Shown here: positions 51,024 through 60,336 of the stretch, piece after piece
How the letters are laid out: every line of letters begins with the position of its first letter
How positions within the stretch are numbered: the stretch's first letter is position 1
Assembly: GCA_028820325.1 (NCBI GenBank)
Contig: JAPPJO010000025.1
Coordinates: 62,001 to 126,000 of the forward strand
DNA from: Gammaproteobacteria bacterium
GTDB taxonomy: Bacteria > Gemmatimonadota > Gemmatimonadetes > Longimicrobiales > Gaopeijiaceae
Direction of reading: 5' to 3'
DNA length: 64,000 bases
The notes under the pieces: generated by a model
Told to the model about the DNA's origin: nothing
What the model saw: the letters and a program-made list of their open reading frames with translations, nothing else
The model's database searches: none
Translations under genes and position numbers: made by a program

Positions 51024-54000
51024 CTAGAACGCCGATCCCAGACGGAGGTAGAGCCGCCCCGCGCGCAGGCGGAACCCTGCCCCGGGCGGATCGTCTACAC
51101 CCCTGAGCGGAAACGCCAAACCGGCCCGCACGTCGGTGGAGAGCGTCCAGAAGGGCAGCGTGTTCACCGTCACCTCCAGGCCGAAGGAGGCGAGGGCGGC
51201 GCGCTTCGGGCTCGCGGTGGGATCCCGCTCGCCTTCCGGGCCCCAGGCGTTGCCTGCGTCGGCAAACAGGCTTGCGCCGGCCCGGTCGAAGTACAGGGGC
51301 CAGGCCCCGAGGCCCCGGCGAATGATGGAGAGCGGAAGCCGGTACTCGGCGGATGCCGACCAGGCGATGCGCCCGCGCCGGGAAGCGGCGGAATAGCCTC
51401 GCACGGGAAACAGGAGCGGCGAGCCCCCGAAGAGACCGAAGCCGGTGAGCCGCTCACGCGTGCCCGCGGCGTTGCCCACCTCGAAGTGAAAGCCGTCGGC
51501 GCCCGGTCCGCGCGCGATCCCGCCGCTCGCCCGCAGGGCGAACACCTGCTGGGCGAATCCGACGTTGCCGAGCGCACGGTAGAGCGAAAGGCGGCCGGTG
51601 ACCTCCTCGAACCCCCTGTCGGCCGCGCGGTCTCCGGCGAGTTCCTCGGGGAGATCGAGCACGCGCGAGACCCGGCCCCGAACGGCTCCCGAGACGCCGT
51701 CTGCCAGGGTCATGGACATGGCGTGCGAGCGAGCGGTGTTGAACCCCAGCGTTGCGGCTACCTCCCCGACGCGCCGCGTGGGACGGTTGAGCCGGAAGAG
51801 GGTGGAGGGTTCCAGCGTCGCGTCCAGGAGCTCGGAGGACACCCAGTTGTGGCTGGCCTCCAGGGTGAGGCCGATGCGGTTGCGAAAGCGGGCACGCTGA
51901 AGGTCCAGGCTCACCTGCACGCGTCGTTCCCGGTCCACCACGTAGAGAGTGTCCACGTCCCCGTTCTGGCGCTCTCCCAGGGTGAGACCCGCGGGATCGT
52001 AGAGCTGGCCCAGCGAGAAGGTCACCACCGGGTTCCCCAACCCTCGGGCGGTGTAGCCGAAGCGGCCCTCCCCGCGACGCTTCTCGGGAATCAGGCGGCC
52101 CCAGGCCCGGAAGGCGTGCCGGTCGACCAGATCCCGGCCGGAGGTCGAGAATCCGAAGCCCGGGCCGATGACATCGCGCTCCCGGATCCTTCGAGGCGCG
52201 GAGTAGAGCGGCTGCCAGTAGGTCGGGAGGAGCGAGCGGAAGGCCCGGTACGGCCTGCTCTCGGCCTCGATCGCGGCCTGAAAGCGGTCCGGGGAACGAT
52301 CCGCGCCCAGCAGGAAGCGGGGGTCGTCCGCGAAGGGTTCGAACCACTCGCCCGGAGCGTAGGGGATGCGCTCGATGTCCCAGCCGTCGTGGTGGTAGGC
52401 GGAGTAGTAGATCCACTCGCCCTCCGGATCGATGGCCGGATGGGCGGCCCCGGTGAGCATGTTGGTAACCTGGCGCACCGGCCCGGCCCGTCCGTCCCCG
52501 TCGATGGAAGCCGCGAAGAGATTGGGGATGCCGGTGCGGTCGGAAGACCACAGCAGGGTGCGCCCGTCGGGGGACCAGGCAGGACTCGCGTCGACGGCGC
52601 GGTCGTCGGTCACTCTTGCGATCAGCGCGCCGGCGGCATCGAGGATCACGACATCGAAGCGGCCGCCGGTACGCCACTGCGATACGGCGATCCGGGACCC
52701 GTCCGGCGACCAGCGCGGAAAGCCCCAGTGGACGGCGGGAGCCGCCTCGGTCAACGCCGTGATGTCCCCGGTGGCCAGGTCCACCAGAACCAGCCGGTTG
52801 GTGCCCTCTCCCTCCTGCACCGCCACGACGTGTTCGCCGTCCGGATGCACGTCCGGGAAGGCGAGCCGGCCGCCGCTGGTGATGCGGGTGACGTGGCCGT
52901 CCGCATCGACCCGGTAGAGATCGTTGTAGAGGCGGTAGCGGTCCGCCAGCTCGAACTGGGCGAAGACCATCCCGCCGTCGGGCGTCCACGAGAAGCTGGA
53001 CAGGCCGTTGGTGCGGGTGAACCGGCGCCCTGCGCCACCATCCAGGTCGAGCAGGCGCAGATGCGCATCGGAGCGCCCGTCCGAGAGCGCGAAGGCGAGG
53101 CGCCGGCCGGCCGGAGACACCTGCGGGTAGAGGGCCTGGCGCGCCCCGCGGGTGAGCGCTTCGCCGGTGGTGACCGGCTGCAGTGCGGCGAGGGAGCCGG
53201 CGAGGCCGCTGTACCTGAAGGAGAGCGACGCGCGCCACTCGTCCCACGCCTGAGAGAACGAGATGCCGAAGGCCGAACGCGCCGCGGCGTCGATCCGATA
53301 GGGAACCAACTGGCCCGCCACCTCTTCCACGAGCTGCCGCATGCCCGTGGTGTCGGTGCGTTCCATCAGATAGTGGAAGAACTCGGAGCCGTAGACGTAA
53401 GGGCGAAGTCCAGCCGGCCACACGGGGCTCCTGCCGGAGACCACGGACAGCGACTCGAGGTCCTCCTCGAGAACGCCGGTGCGCAGCACCATGTCCTGCC
53501 AGGTGCCGTGGACACGGCCGGCGTCCGTCAGCGTCGACTCGTAGTAGGTGGCGATCCCTTCGGTGAGCCAGGTGGGCGTGGCGCGTCCGGGAAAGAAGGG
53601 CCAGGTGGCGGGGTAGCGGCCCAGGACCGCGCGCAGGATGCCGCCCAGACCGCCCGCGGGATCCAGGTGGAAGATGTGCACCAGCTCGTGCGTGACCACC
53701 AGCTCGATCCACTCGTCGAAATAGTTGAGGGATCCCGCGTCCGCGGGCGGGCGGGCAAAGAGCGTGATGCGGTTGCCGGGGACCACGTTGGCGAACCCGT
53801 TGGAGTAGTCGGCGTGGTCGGTGAGCACGATGTCGATGGCGCCCGGCGGTGGCGCGCTGAAGGATGAAGCCAGTTGCCCGTAGGCGCGCTCCGCCCGGTC
53901 GGCGAGGCGCGTCGCCAGGGGATGGAGGGCTTCGGGAAAGGTGATCCGGAAATGCTCGGTGTCGAGCGTGCGCCAGTCCTCGTCGGGGGGCACCTGGCCG

Positions 54001-54122
54001 TAGGCGGGGACGGTGGCCGAGAGCGCGCCCGCGAGGAGCATCGGCAGGAGCAGCAGCCTTGTCAGGGGGCTGCCGCGCCCGTCAATGTTGTCGGGGCCAA
54101 AGCAGACGAGGGTTGTCATCAA
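51024..54122 (-). CDS. Peptidase MA-like / TolB propeller / outer-membrane barrel protein
   Basis: Large exported protein of 1,032 residues. After a signal peptide (about 19-42, cut near AYGQ) comes a gluzincin-type peptidase domain with VVTHELVHIFH (H145, E146, H149) and TEGIATYYE as the third-ligand helix. Residues about 330-620 hold TolB-like WD repeats (PQVSPAGRRLAFALSDGR, PRWSPDGSRIA, PAWSPDGRTLLWSSDR). The last 400 residues are beta-strand rich and end RAGRLYLRLGSAF, consistent with a barrel in the outer membrane. Substrate unknown. Transcribed toward nrdJ; starts back to back with the ORF at 54126. Confidence 0.85.
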   Translation of the reverse strand: MMTTLVCFGPDNIDGRGSPLTRLLLLPMLLAGALSATVPAYGQVPPDEDWRTLDTEHFRITFPEALHPLATRLADRAERAYGQLASSFSAPPPGAIDIVLTDHADYSNGFANVVPGNRITLFARPPADAGSLNYFDEWIELVVTHELVHIFHLDPAGGLGGILRAVLGRYPATWPFFPGRATPTWLTEGIATYYESTLTDAGRVHGTWQDMVLRTGVLEEDLESLSVVSGRSPVWPAGLRPYVYGSEFFHYLMERTDTTGMRQLVEEVAGQLVPYRIDAAARSAFGISFSQAWDEWRASLSFRYSGLAGSLAALQPVTTGEALTRGARQALYPQVSPAGRRLAFALSDGRSDAHLRLLDLDGGAGRRFTRTNGLSSFSWTPDGGMVFAQFELADRYRLYNDLYRVDADGHVTRITSGGRLAFPDVHPDGEHVVAVQEGEGTNRLVLVDLATGDITALTEAAPAVHWGFPRWSPDGSRIAVSQWRTGGRFDVVILDAAGALIARVTDDRAVDASPAWSPDGRTLLWSSDRTGIPNLFAASIDGDGRAGPVRQVTNMLTGAAHPAIDPEGEWIYYSAYHHDGWDIERIPYAPGEWFEPFADDPRFLLGADRSPDRFQAAIEAESRPYRAFRSLLPTYWQPLYSAPRRIRERDVIGPGFGFSTSGRDLVDRHAFRAWGRLIPEKRRGEGRFGYTARGLGNPVVTFSLGQLYDPAGLTLGERQNGDVDTLYVVDRERRVQVSLDLQRARFRNRIGLTLEASHNWVSSELLDATLEPSTLFRLNRPTRRVGEVAATLGFNTARSHAMSMTLADGVSGAVRGRVSRVLDLPEELAGDRAADRGFEEVTGRLSLYRALGNVGFAQQVFALRASGGIARGPGADGFHFEVGNAAGTRERLTGFGLFGGSPLLFPVRGYSAASRRGRIAWSASAEYRLPLSIIRRGLGAWPLYFDRAGASLFADAGNAWGPEGERDPTASPKRAALASFGLEVTVNTLPFWTLSTDVRAGLAFPLRGVDDPPGAGFRLRAGRLYLRLGSAF

Positions 54123-54125
54123 ATC

Positions 54126-54767
54126 ATGCAGACCAGGGCAAGTATCTGGTACCGGCTGGGCTACGCATGGGAGACCGCGCGCCTGGGCCAGGCGGCCGGG
54201 AGCGGCGGGGCATCCGGCCGGCGCCGTCCGCCCCTCCGGTCCGGAAATGGGAGCGCGCCCTCCGCCACACGCAAGATCGCCCCTTCGCTCCTCTGGAGAA
54301 ACCTGCTCGACCAGGCCGGCGGGCTGGCCCGGCGGGTCGTGGTCGCGCGGGCCGATCGCTCGTCGCCACGTGAGGACTTTCCGCGCGCGGCTCTGGCGGG
54401 TGCTGGAGCGGCGCTCGCAGCGCGCTCGCTCGCAAGGCTGCTCGCTCCCGATGCGTCATCCGGGGATGAGGCCGGGCTTGGGCTCGAGTTGGCGCAGGGC
54501 GCGGTCGAGGGGTTGGCCCTGGCGGTCCTGAGCCGCCATCTGCCCGCTGGCCGCCTGGTGCAGATCGGGTTGTGCAGCGTGGCGAGGCATGCCGCGGCTA
54601 CCCGGGGAGGGCTCCCGCGCGTCATCCGTCCCATCGCACCGGGGACGATCCGCACCCTCTCCGCCCTGGCCCCCGAGCGCGGCCGCAATGGCGGATTGCT
54701 CGAACACGCGGCGTTCGCGACCGCGTTCGTGCTGCTCTACCGGCGCGGAACTCCCGGATCCGCCTAG
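54126..54767 (+). CDS. Orphan protein with hydrophobic segments, function unknown
   Basis: 213 residues starting MQTRASIWYRLGYAWETARL; codon third positions are strongly GC, so the frame appears coding. An Arg/Pro/Ser-rich stretch (about 30-60) is followed by Ala/Leu-rich segments (LAGAGAALAARSLARLLAP, GAVEGLALAVLSRHLPAGRL) that might associate with a membrane. No family is recognised. The start is only 3 bases from the divergent start of the peptidase gene, and no good ribosome-binding site is seen, so the true start could be further in. Confidence 0.5.
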   Translation: MQTRASIWYRLGYAWETARLGQAAGSGGASGRRRPPLRSGNGSAPSATRKIAPSLLWRNLLDQAGGLARRVVVARADRSSPREDFPRAALAGAGAALAARSLARLLAPDASSGDEAGLGLELAQGAVEGLALAVLSRHLPAGRLVQIGLCSVARHAAATRGGLPRVIRPIAPGTIRTLSALAPERGRNGGLLEHAAFATAFVLLYRRGTPGSA

Positions 54768-54797
54768 CAGACGAAGCGCTGCGAGCACGCGGTGCCT

Positions 54798-55946
54798 TCA
54801 CGCTCCACCGGGCGTGAGGGACCCCAGAACCCGGCGCCCCGAAGCCCCCGTGGAGGCTGGCGAATTGGCCGGCAGACCCCGCAGGTGCGCCCACGCCAGC
54901 ACCGCGAAGCAGGCGGCTTCGCGCGCTTCCGGGTCGAGACCCAGCACGGACAGGTCGCGCACCGGGACCGGGGCGAGCCGGTCGGAGATCATCGCCGCCA
55001 GGACCGGGTTCAGCGCGCCGCCGCCCGCCAGCAGGACCTCGCTCACGCCCCGGGGAAGCACCCAGCAGCGACAGGCTTCCGCGACGGAGGCGGCGGTGAA
55101 GGCCGTAAGCGTTGCGACCAGGCAGGCCCAGTCGCGGCTGGTACGCGGCGCCCGGCGTTCCACCAGCCCTTGGACGAACGCGCTGCCGAACACTTCGCGG
55201 CCGGTCGACTTTGGCGGCGGGCGATGCAGGAACGGGTGCTGCAGAAGCTGTTGCAGCAGGCCTTCATCGACCTCGCCGGCCGCCGCGAGCTCACCGTCGG
55301 CGTCGAACGTCCGACGGCCATCCGTGGCGAGTTCCGCGGCGGTGTCGATGAGCGCGACCCCGGGGCCCGTATCGAAGGCCAGGACGGGTTCGCCTTCCGA
55401 AGCCGCCGGCAGCCAGGTGACGTTGGCCATCCCTCCGAGGTTCTGGAGGGCACGCGGCCGGTCTGGTGCGGAGAAGAGCAGGCGGTCCGGCCAGGGAACG
55501 AGGGGCGCGCCGTGCCCGCCAGCCGCCACGTCGCGGGTCCGGAAGTCGCTCACCACCGGTATGCCGGTGATCTCCGCGATGGTCGCGGGATCGCCCAGCT
55601 GGAGGGTGGCGCCGCGGCCGTCCCCGGACGGTGGATCGTGCCACACCGTCTGTCCGTGCGAACCGATCGCCGCGACCGATCCCGGATCCACCCCGGCGCG
55701 CGCGCACCCGGCGAGGGCACAGCGCGCGAAGCGCTCACCCAGGACCGCGTGCAGGCGGGCCAGATCGGCCGGCCCGCCCCCCTCGATCGCGCGGCGGATC
55801 GAGTCCCGCTCCTCCGGCAGGTAGCTCTCGCTGTGGAATCCCAGCAATCGCCACGAGAACGTTGCCGGGGTGGTCCCGCCCACCTCCAGCAGGGCGGCGT
55901 CGACACCGTCGAGCGACGTACCCGACATCATTCCGAGAACCTTCAT
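54798..55946 (-). CDS. anmK: Anhydro-N-acetylmuramic acid kinase
   Basis: Phosphorylates 1,6-anhydro-MurNAc released from peptidoglycan to MurNAc-6-phosphate. The 382 residues start MKVLGMMSGTSLDGVDAALL, the family hallmark phosphate-binding motif, and contain IGSHGQTVWHDPP, FDTGPGVALIDTAAEL and LLAGGGALNPVLAAMI. Length matches E. coli AnmK. It is 72 bases downstream of murQ on the same strand, so the two consecutive recycling steps are probably co-expressed. Confidence 0.95.
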   Translation of the reverse strand: MKVLGMMSGTSLDGVDAALLEVGGTTPATFSWRLLGFHSESYLPEERDSIRRAIEGGGPADLARLHAVLGERFARCALAGCARAGVDPGSVAAIGSHGQTVWHDPPSGDGRGATLQLGDPATIAEITGIPVVSDFRTRDVAAGGHGAPLVPWPDRLLFSAPDRPRALQNLGGMANVTWLPAASEGEPVLAFDTGPGVALIDTAAELATDGRRTFDADGELAAAGEVDEGLLQQLLQHPFLHRPPPKSTGREVFGSAFVQGLVERRAPRTSRDWACLVATLTAFTAASVAEACRCWVLPRGVSEVLLAGGGALNPVLAAMISDRLAPVPVRDLSVLGLDPEAREAACFAVLAWAHLRGLPANSPASTGASGRRVLGSLTPGGA

Positions 55947-56018
55947 GGCCCGGGCGTCACGTGGAAAAGGGCGGTCCGCCGCGCGTCCGGCCGCACCCGT
56001 TTCGGGATGCCGCCGCGG

Positions 56019-56918
56019 TCATCCGGCGGCACCGGGGACATCCGCCACCCGGCCCCTGCTCTCCTCGAGCAGGACGCGCGCCGCCTCCGCGTCGATCCCG
56101 CGGCGAGCCATCACGATGGCCGTCTTGACGTGGCCGCCGGCCTCCTGCAGCAGGGCTCGGGCGAGCTCCCGCTCCAGCCCAAGGGTCGACATCACGATGC
56201 GCTCACCCCGGTCCTGGAGCTTCCGGCAGGTGACCTGCAGATCGACCATGAGGTTGCCGTACACCTTGCCCATCAGGACCATGGCGCCGGTGGTGATGGT
56301 GTTCAGGACCAGCTTGGTAGCCGTGCCCGCCTTCATGCGCGTCGAGCCCGTGATCACCTCGGGACCGACCAGGGGGGCGATGACGACATCGTGGGCGGCG
56401 AGGAGCTCGGCGGACGGAGGCGTGCAAAGCAGAAAGCCGGTGCGGGCGCCCCGCTCACGGGCTTGCCGCAATGCCCCGTGCACGAAGGGCGTGGTGCCTG
56501 AGGTGGCGATGCCGAGCACGAAATCGTCGGCGCCCACCGAGAGGCGGTCCATCTCGCGGGCGCCGTCGCGCGGGTCGTCCTCGGCTCCCTCGCGCGCCCG
56601 CACCAGCGCGTCGTAGCCCCCCGCGATCACGCCGACCACCATCGACGGGTCGGTCCGGTAGGTCGGGGGCATCTCCGCCGCGTCGAGCACCCCCAGCCGG
56701 CCGGACGTGCCCGCGCCCACGTAGATCAGCCGGCCGCCGCGGCAGAACGCGTCGCGCGCCAGCTCCATTGCGCGGGCGATGCCGGCAGCCTCCTCCCCGA
56801 CGGCCGCGGCCACGGTGCGGTCCTCGTCATTGATGAGCGCAACGATCTCGGCCGGCGACAGCCGGTCGACGCCACGCGAGCGTGGATTGCGCTGTTCGGT
56901 CAGACGATCATCGAGCAT
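56019..56918 (-). CDS. murQ: N-acetylmuramic acid 6-phosphate etherase
   Basis: Cleaves the lactyl ether of MurNAc-6-phosphate to GlcNAc-6-phosphate and lactate. The 299 residues start LTEQRNPRSRGVDRLSPAEI after a short tail and show the SIS-domain phosphate loop IYVGAGTSGRLGVLDAAEMP, with the catalytic glutamate in that segment, plus ITGSTRMKAGTATKLVLNTI. Length is standard. With anmK it forms a two-gene recycling operon; no murP transporter is nearby. Confidence 0.96.
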   Translation of the reverse strand: MLDDRLTEQRNPRSRGVDRLSPAEIVALINDEDRTVAAAVGEEAAGIARAMELARDAFCRGGRLIYVGAGTSGRLGVLDAAEMPPTYRTDPSMVVGVIAGGYDALVRAREGAEDDPRDGAREMDRLSVGADDFVLGIATSGTTPFVHGALRQARERGARTGFLLCTPPSAELLAAHDVVIAPLVGPEVITGSTRMKAGTATKLVLNTITTGAMVLMGKVYGNLMVDLQVTCRKLQDRGERIVMSTLGLERELARALLQEAGGHVKTAIVMARRGIDAEAARVLLEESRGRVADVPGAAG

Positions 56919-57137
56919 GCTGCGCGTCCGGACCCGGGACAGACGTGACTCCTCTCCGACTCAACCACGCAAAGCTAGCAGCCCGTGGATGAATCCGCGC
57001 GAGAACCCGGAGCGGCGAGACGCCGGGCTGGCGCGGTGCCTCGAACGTCCAGCGATCCCGAGATCGCAAGCGGTGTAGCACGACCGGCGGATCCTCTTCA
57101 TCATTCGGGCAATGGACCCGGCCCTAACGGAGGCGGC
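56919..57137. other. Divergent gap between murQ and the LRR-metzincin pair
   Basis: 219 bases without a plausible gene. The last 17 bases (CTAACGGAGGCGGC then ATG) hold the ribosome-binding site for the plus-strand gene. I see no strong promoter; weak TAGCAC and TTGAGT hexamers are the only hints. Confidence 0.4.
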
Positions 57138-60100
57138 ATGCCACGTCGGAGACCACGCGTCTGGACAGCGGGCCTTTGCGCGATCCTCGTAACCGTCTGC
57201 TCGGACGATCCGGCGACCACGGCCCCGCCGACCATCCCTCCCCCTGCCCCTCCCCCGCTGGAGCCCTATGCGGCCGAGCGCGCGGCGCTCATGGCCCTCT
57301 ACAACGCGACGGACGGGACGCACTGGCATCGGCAGAGGAACTGGACCACCGCCGGGAGCATCCGGGACTGGCAGGGGGTGTCCACCAACTCGTCCGGCTT
57401 CGTCACCGAACTGTTGCTTCGGGACAACAACCTGTCCGGCGCGCTCCCGCCCGAACTCCGGAATCTGACCCAACTGAGACAACTGGATCTCGAGGACAAC
57501 GAGTTGACCGGTTCGATCCCGCCGCAACTCGGAGATCTGCCCCAACTGAGACGTCTGGTTCTGGGCACCAACGAACTGACGGGCACGATCCCGGCCGAGT
57601 TGGGCAGGCTGAGCCAACTGACCATGCTCGATCTGGGCAACAACAGCCTGAACGGGACGATCCCTTCCGAACTCGGATCGCTGCCGCGCCTCGATTCCCT
57701 ACTGGTTCACCGCAACGAACTGACCGGCCCCATACCCGTCGAGCTCGGCAACCTGGCCTCGCTGCGGAGGCTGCTGCTGGCGTTGAATCAGTTAACGGGT
57801 CCCGTGCCGCCGGAACTGGGCAACCTGGCGAATCTCACCTACATGAGCCTGAGCCGTAACCAGTTGACGGGCACGATCCCGCCCGAGCTGGCGAAGCTGA
57901 GCTCGATCCGGATTCTGTCGGTTTCGCGCAACAGCCTCACGGGGACGATTCCGCCCGAGCTGGGCAATCTGGCCACCCTGGAAGGACTCTATCTCTACCA
58001 GAACCAGCTCACCGGCCCCATCCCCGTCTCGCTGGGCAACCTGTCGGAACTGGAGACGCTCTGGATTCACGACAACGGCCTGACGGGCCCGTTGATCGAG
58101 GAGCTTGCCGACCTCGCGGCGCTCGAGGATCTGCGAGCCGCGGACAACGAGTTGAGCGGCGCGCTGCCGCGCAATCTGGGCAGACCCCGGGCCTTCGCCC
58201 GAGTCGAGCTCGAAGGAAACGAAGGCCTGACCGGTCTGCTGCCGCGGAGCATGATCGGCCTCGAGTTCCTGCAGGTGCTGTCCTACGGGGACACCGACCT
58301 GTGCGCCCAGATCGATGACGAGTTCCAGGAGTGGCTGCGGAAGATACCGGACGGCAGCCGGGCGGATTGCGATGTCGCGCAGGTCGAACGACTCGCTCTC
58401 ACCGACCTGCACGACGTGACCGGGGGATCATCCTGGCCGAACCGGGCGGCATGGGGGACGGATGCTCCCCTGGGAGACTGGCATGGCGTGTCCACGGAAG
58501 ACGGACGTGTCGTTGAAGTTGCCCTGCCCGCCAACGCCCTGTCCGGTCCGCTCCCCGCGGAGATCGCCAACCTCGGCGAACTGAGGGTGTTGGACCTGGC
58601 CGAAAACGACCTGTTCGGCGCGTTCCCGGGCTCCTTCGCCGGTTTGCACGAACTCGCGGAATTGCGCCTGGGCCGGAATCCGGGGCTGGAGGGCGCCCTG
58701 CCGTTCGCGCTTCGGGGGTTGGAACGGGTTCGCGTGCTGCTACACGACGACACCGGCCTGTGCGCCTCTCCCGCGCCGGACTTCCAGGCGTGGTACGGGG
58801 CGATCGAGCAGACCGCCGGCGCGGTCTGCGACAATCCGGATCAGGTCACGGTATCCCTGCCCATGGTCTATCTCACCCAGTCGGTGCAGGCCCCGTCCGG
58901 GAGCGTGCGTCTGGTGGCCGACCGCAACGCGCTTCTGAGGGCGTTCGTCACGGCCGAGGAGCCGCGCGGGTTCTTCGAGCCCGAGGTCGTCGCGGTCTTC
59001 ACGGATCCGCAAGGGGACGAGGTCCACCGCGCGGTCATGACCCGCGACGCCAACCAGATCCCGGCGCAAGCGGACGAGGGCGATCTCGGACTCTCGTACA
59101 ACGCGGTGATCCCCGCCGAGGCAGTCATCCCGGGCGTCGAGATGGTCGTCGAGGTCGATCCGGAGGAAACCCTGCCCCTCACCGCCGAAAGCGAAGCCCG
59201 ATTCCCGGACGAGGGATCCGACTCGCTGAACGTGGTGGAGGTGCCTCCGATGCAGCTCACGCTGGTTCCGGTCATCGCGGCCGCGGAGCCCGACACGTCG
59301 GTTCTGGCGTGGGTCCGCGGCATCTCCGCCGACAGTCCCGAGGTGGGACTGCTGAGACACGCGTTCCCGTTCGCCGAGTTCGACGTCAGGCCGCACGAGG
59401 CCTATCACACCTCGCTGGATCTCACCACCTCGGCCGGGCAGGTGTCGCTGTTCGGGGAACTCGAGGCGCTGCGGGCATCGGAAGGCGGCACGGGCTACTA
59501 CTACGGGGTCACCGCCAACCTGGGATCCATCGCCGGTCGGGGGCAGCTCCCCGGCTGGGTGAGCGTCGGCGTGCCGAGATCGACCACGCTGGCGCACGAA
59601 GTAGGCCACAATCTCTCGCTCAGGCACGCGCCTTGCGGCGATCCCAGCGGCGTCGATCCGAACTTCCCCTACCCGGACGGAAGCATCGGCGTGTGGGGGT
59701 ACGACTTCCGCAACGGATCGATGGTGCCTCCCGACCGCGGCCAGGACATCATGACCTACTGCCGCACGTTGCCGTGGCTCAGCGACTACTACTTCGAGAA
59801 AGTGATCGACCATCGCGGGCGACTGGCGGCGGACACCGCGAGCGCAGGGCTGGCCGCGGCAGGCCCCGCCTCCGACATGCTCGTGCTCCGGGGTGGCATG
59901 GTGGATGGAGAGCTGTGGATCGATCCGACGTTCTCGATGCGCGCGGCGGCAAGGCCGCCCGATGCGCGGGGCCCATACCACATTCGCGGGACCGACGACG
60001 ACGGCGAGACGCTGTTCTCCCTGGACTTCACGCCCACCGGGGATGGGCACGGCGGCAGGCACTTCTTCTTCACGGTGCCGATCGGGGCCGATTGGGAGGA

Positions 60101-60320
60101 CGCGCTCGAACGCATCACCCTGACCGGGCCGGAAGGCGAGGCGTACGTGGACCAGGCCGACGAGCGCCGGATCACCGTGGTCTCCGAGCCCGGAACGGGA
60201 CGCCTGCGCGCGATTCTGCGGGACTGGGAAGGGGCGCTGCCGGACGCGCTCAGGGACAAGGCCGACCTGGAAGTCAGCATGACGCGCGGGCTCAGGGAAG
60301 CGGTGCGGCTGCGGAGGTGA
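57138..60320 (+). CDS. LRR-metzincin lipoprotein 1 (tandem paralogue)
   Basis: ATG 57138 has CGGAGG 5 bases upstream and gives 1,060 residues. Signal peptide with lipobox VTVC (C21), then a Pro-rich linker, twelve 24-residue plant-type LRRs (about 85-375; for example LYLYQNQLTGPIPVSLGNL), a second block of about three LRRs (455-535), an immunoglobulin-like or linker region (570-790) and a metzincin-type protease domain with HEVGHNLSLRH (820-830) and Met-turn DIMTYC (M872). The C-terminal 150 residues are beta-rich. Probably a surface-exposed protease that recognises targets through its LRRs; substrate unknown. Sits 16 bases upstream of its paralogue. Confidence 0.9.
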   Translation: MPRRRPRVWTAGLCAILVTVCSDDPATTAPPTIPPPAPPPLEPYAAERAALMALYNATDGTHWHRQRNWTTAGSIRDWQGVSTNSSGFVTELLLRDNNLSGALPPELRNLTQLRQLDLEDNELTGSIPPQLGDLPQLRRLVLGTNELTGTIPAELGRLSQLTMLDLGNNSLNGTIPSELGSLPRLDSLLVHRNELTGPIPVELGNLASLRRLLLALNQLTGPVPPELGNLANLTYMSLSRNQLTGTIPPELAKLSSIRILSVSRNSLTGTIPPELGNLATLEGLYLYQNQLTGPIPVSLGNLSELETLWIHDNGLTGPLIEELADLAALEDLRAADNELSGALPRNLGRPRAFARVELEGNEGLTGLLPRSMIGLEFLQVLSYGDTDLCAQIDDEFQEWLRKIPDGSRADCDVAQVERLALTDLHDVTGGSSWPNRAAWGTDAPLGDWHGVSTEDGRVVEVALPANALSGPLPAEIANLGELRVLDLAENDLFGAFPGSFAGLHELAELRLGRNPGLEGALPFALRGLERVRVLLHDDTGLCASPAPDFQAWYGAIEQTAGAVCDNPDQVTVSLPMVYLTQSVQAPSGSVRLVADRNALLRAFVTAEEPRGFFEPEVVAVFTDPQGDEVHRAVMTRDANQIPAQADEGDLGLSYNAVIPAEAVIPGVEMVVEVDPEETLPLTAESEARFPDEGSDSLNVVEVPPMQLTLVPVIAAAEPDTSVLAWVRGISADSPEVGLLRHAFPFAEFDVRPHEAYHTSLDLTTSAGQVSLFGELEALRASEGGTGYYYGVTANLGSIAGRGQLPGWVSVGVPRSTTLAHEVGHNLSLRHAPCGDPSGVDPNFPYPDGSIGVWGYDFRNGSMVPPDRGQDIMTYCRTLPWLSDYYFEKVIDHRGRLAADTASAGLAAAGPASDMLVLRGGMVDGELWIDPTFSMRAAARPPDARGPYHIRGTDDDGETLFSLDFTPTGDGHGGRHFFFTVPIGADWEDALERITLTGPEGEAYVDQADERRITVVSEPGTGRLRAILRDWEGALPDALRDKADLEVSMTRGLREAVRLRR

Positions 60321-60336
60321 CCCTCACGGAGGCGGC

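Noticed and set aside
47285..51106. A 1,273-codon plus-strand open frame antisense to the M28 gene and nrdJ
   Set aside because: High-GC genes keep the antisense frame open. The translated product is Arg/Gly/Ala-rich with no motifs, while the minus-strand genes are clear family members.
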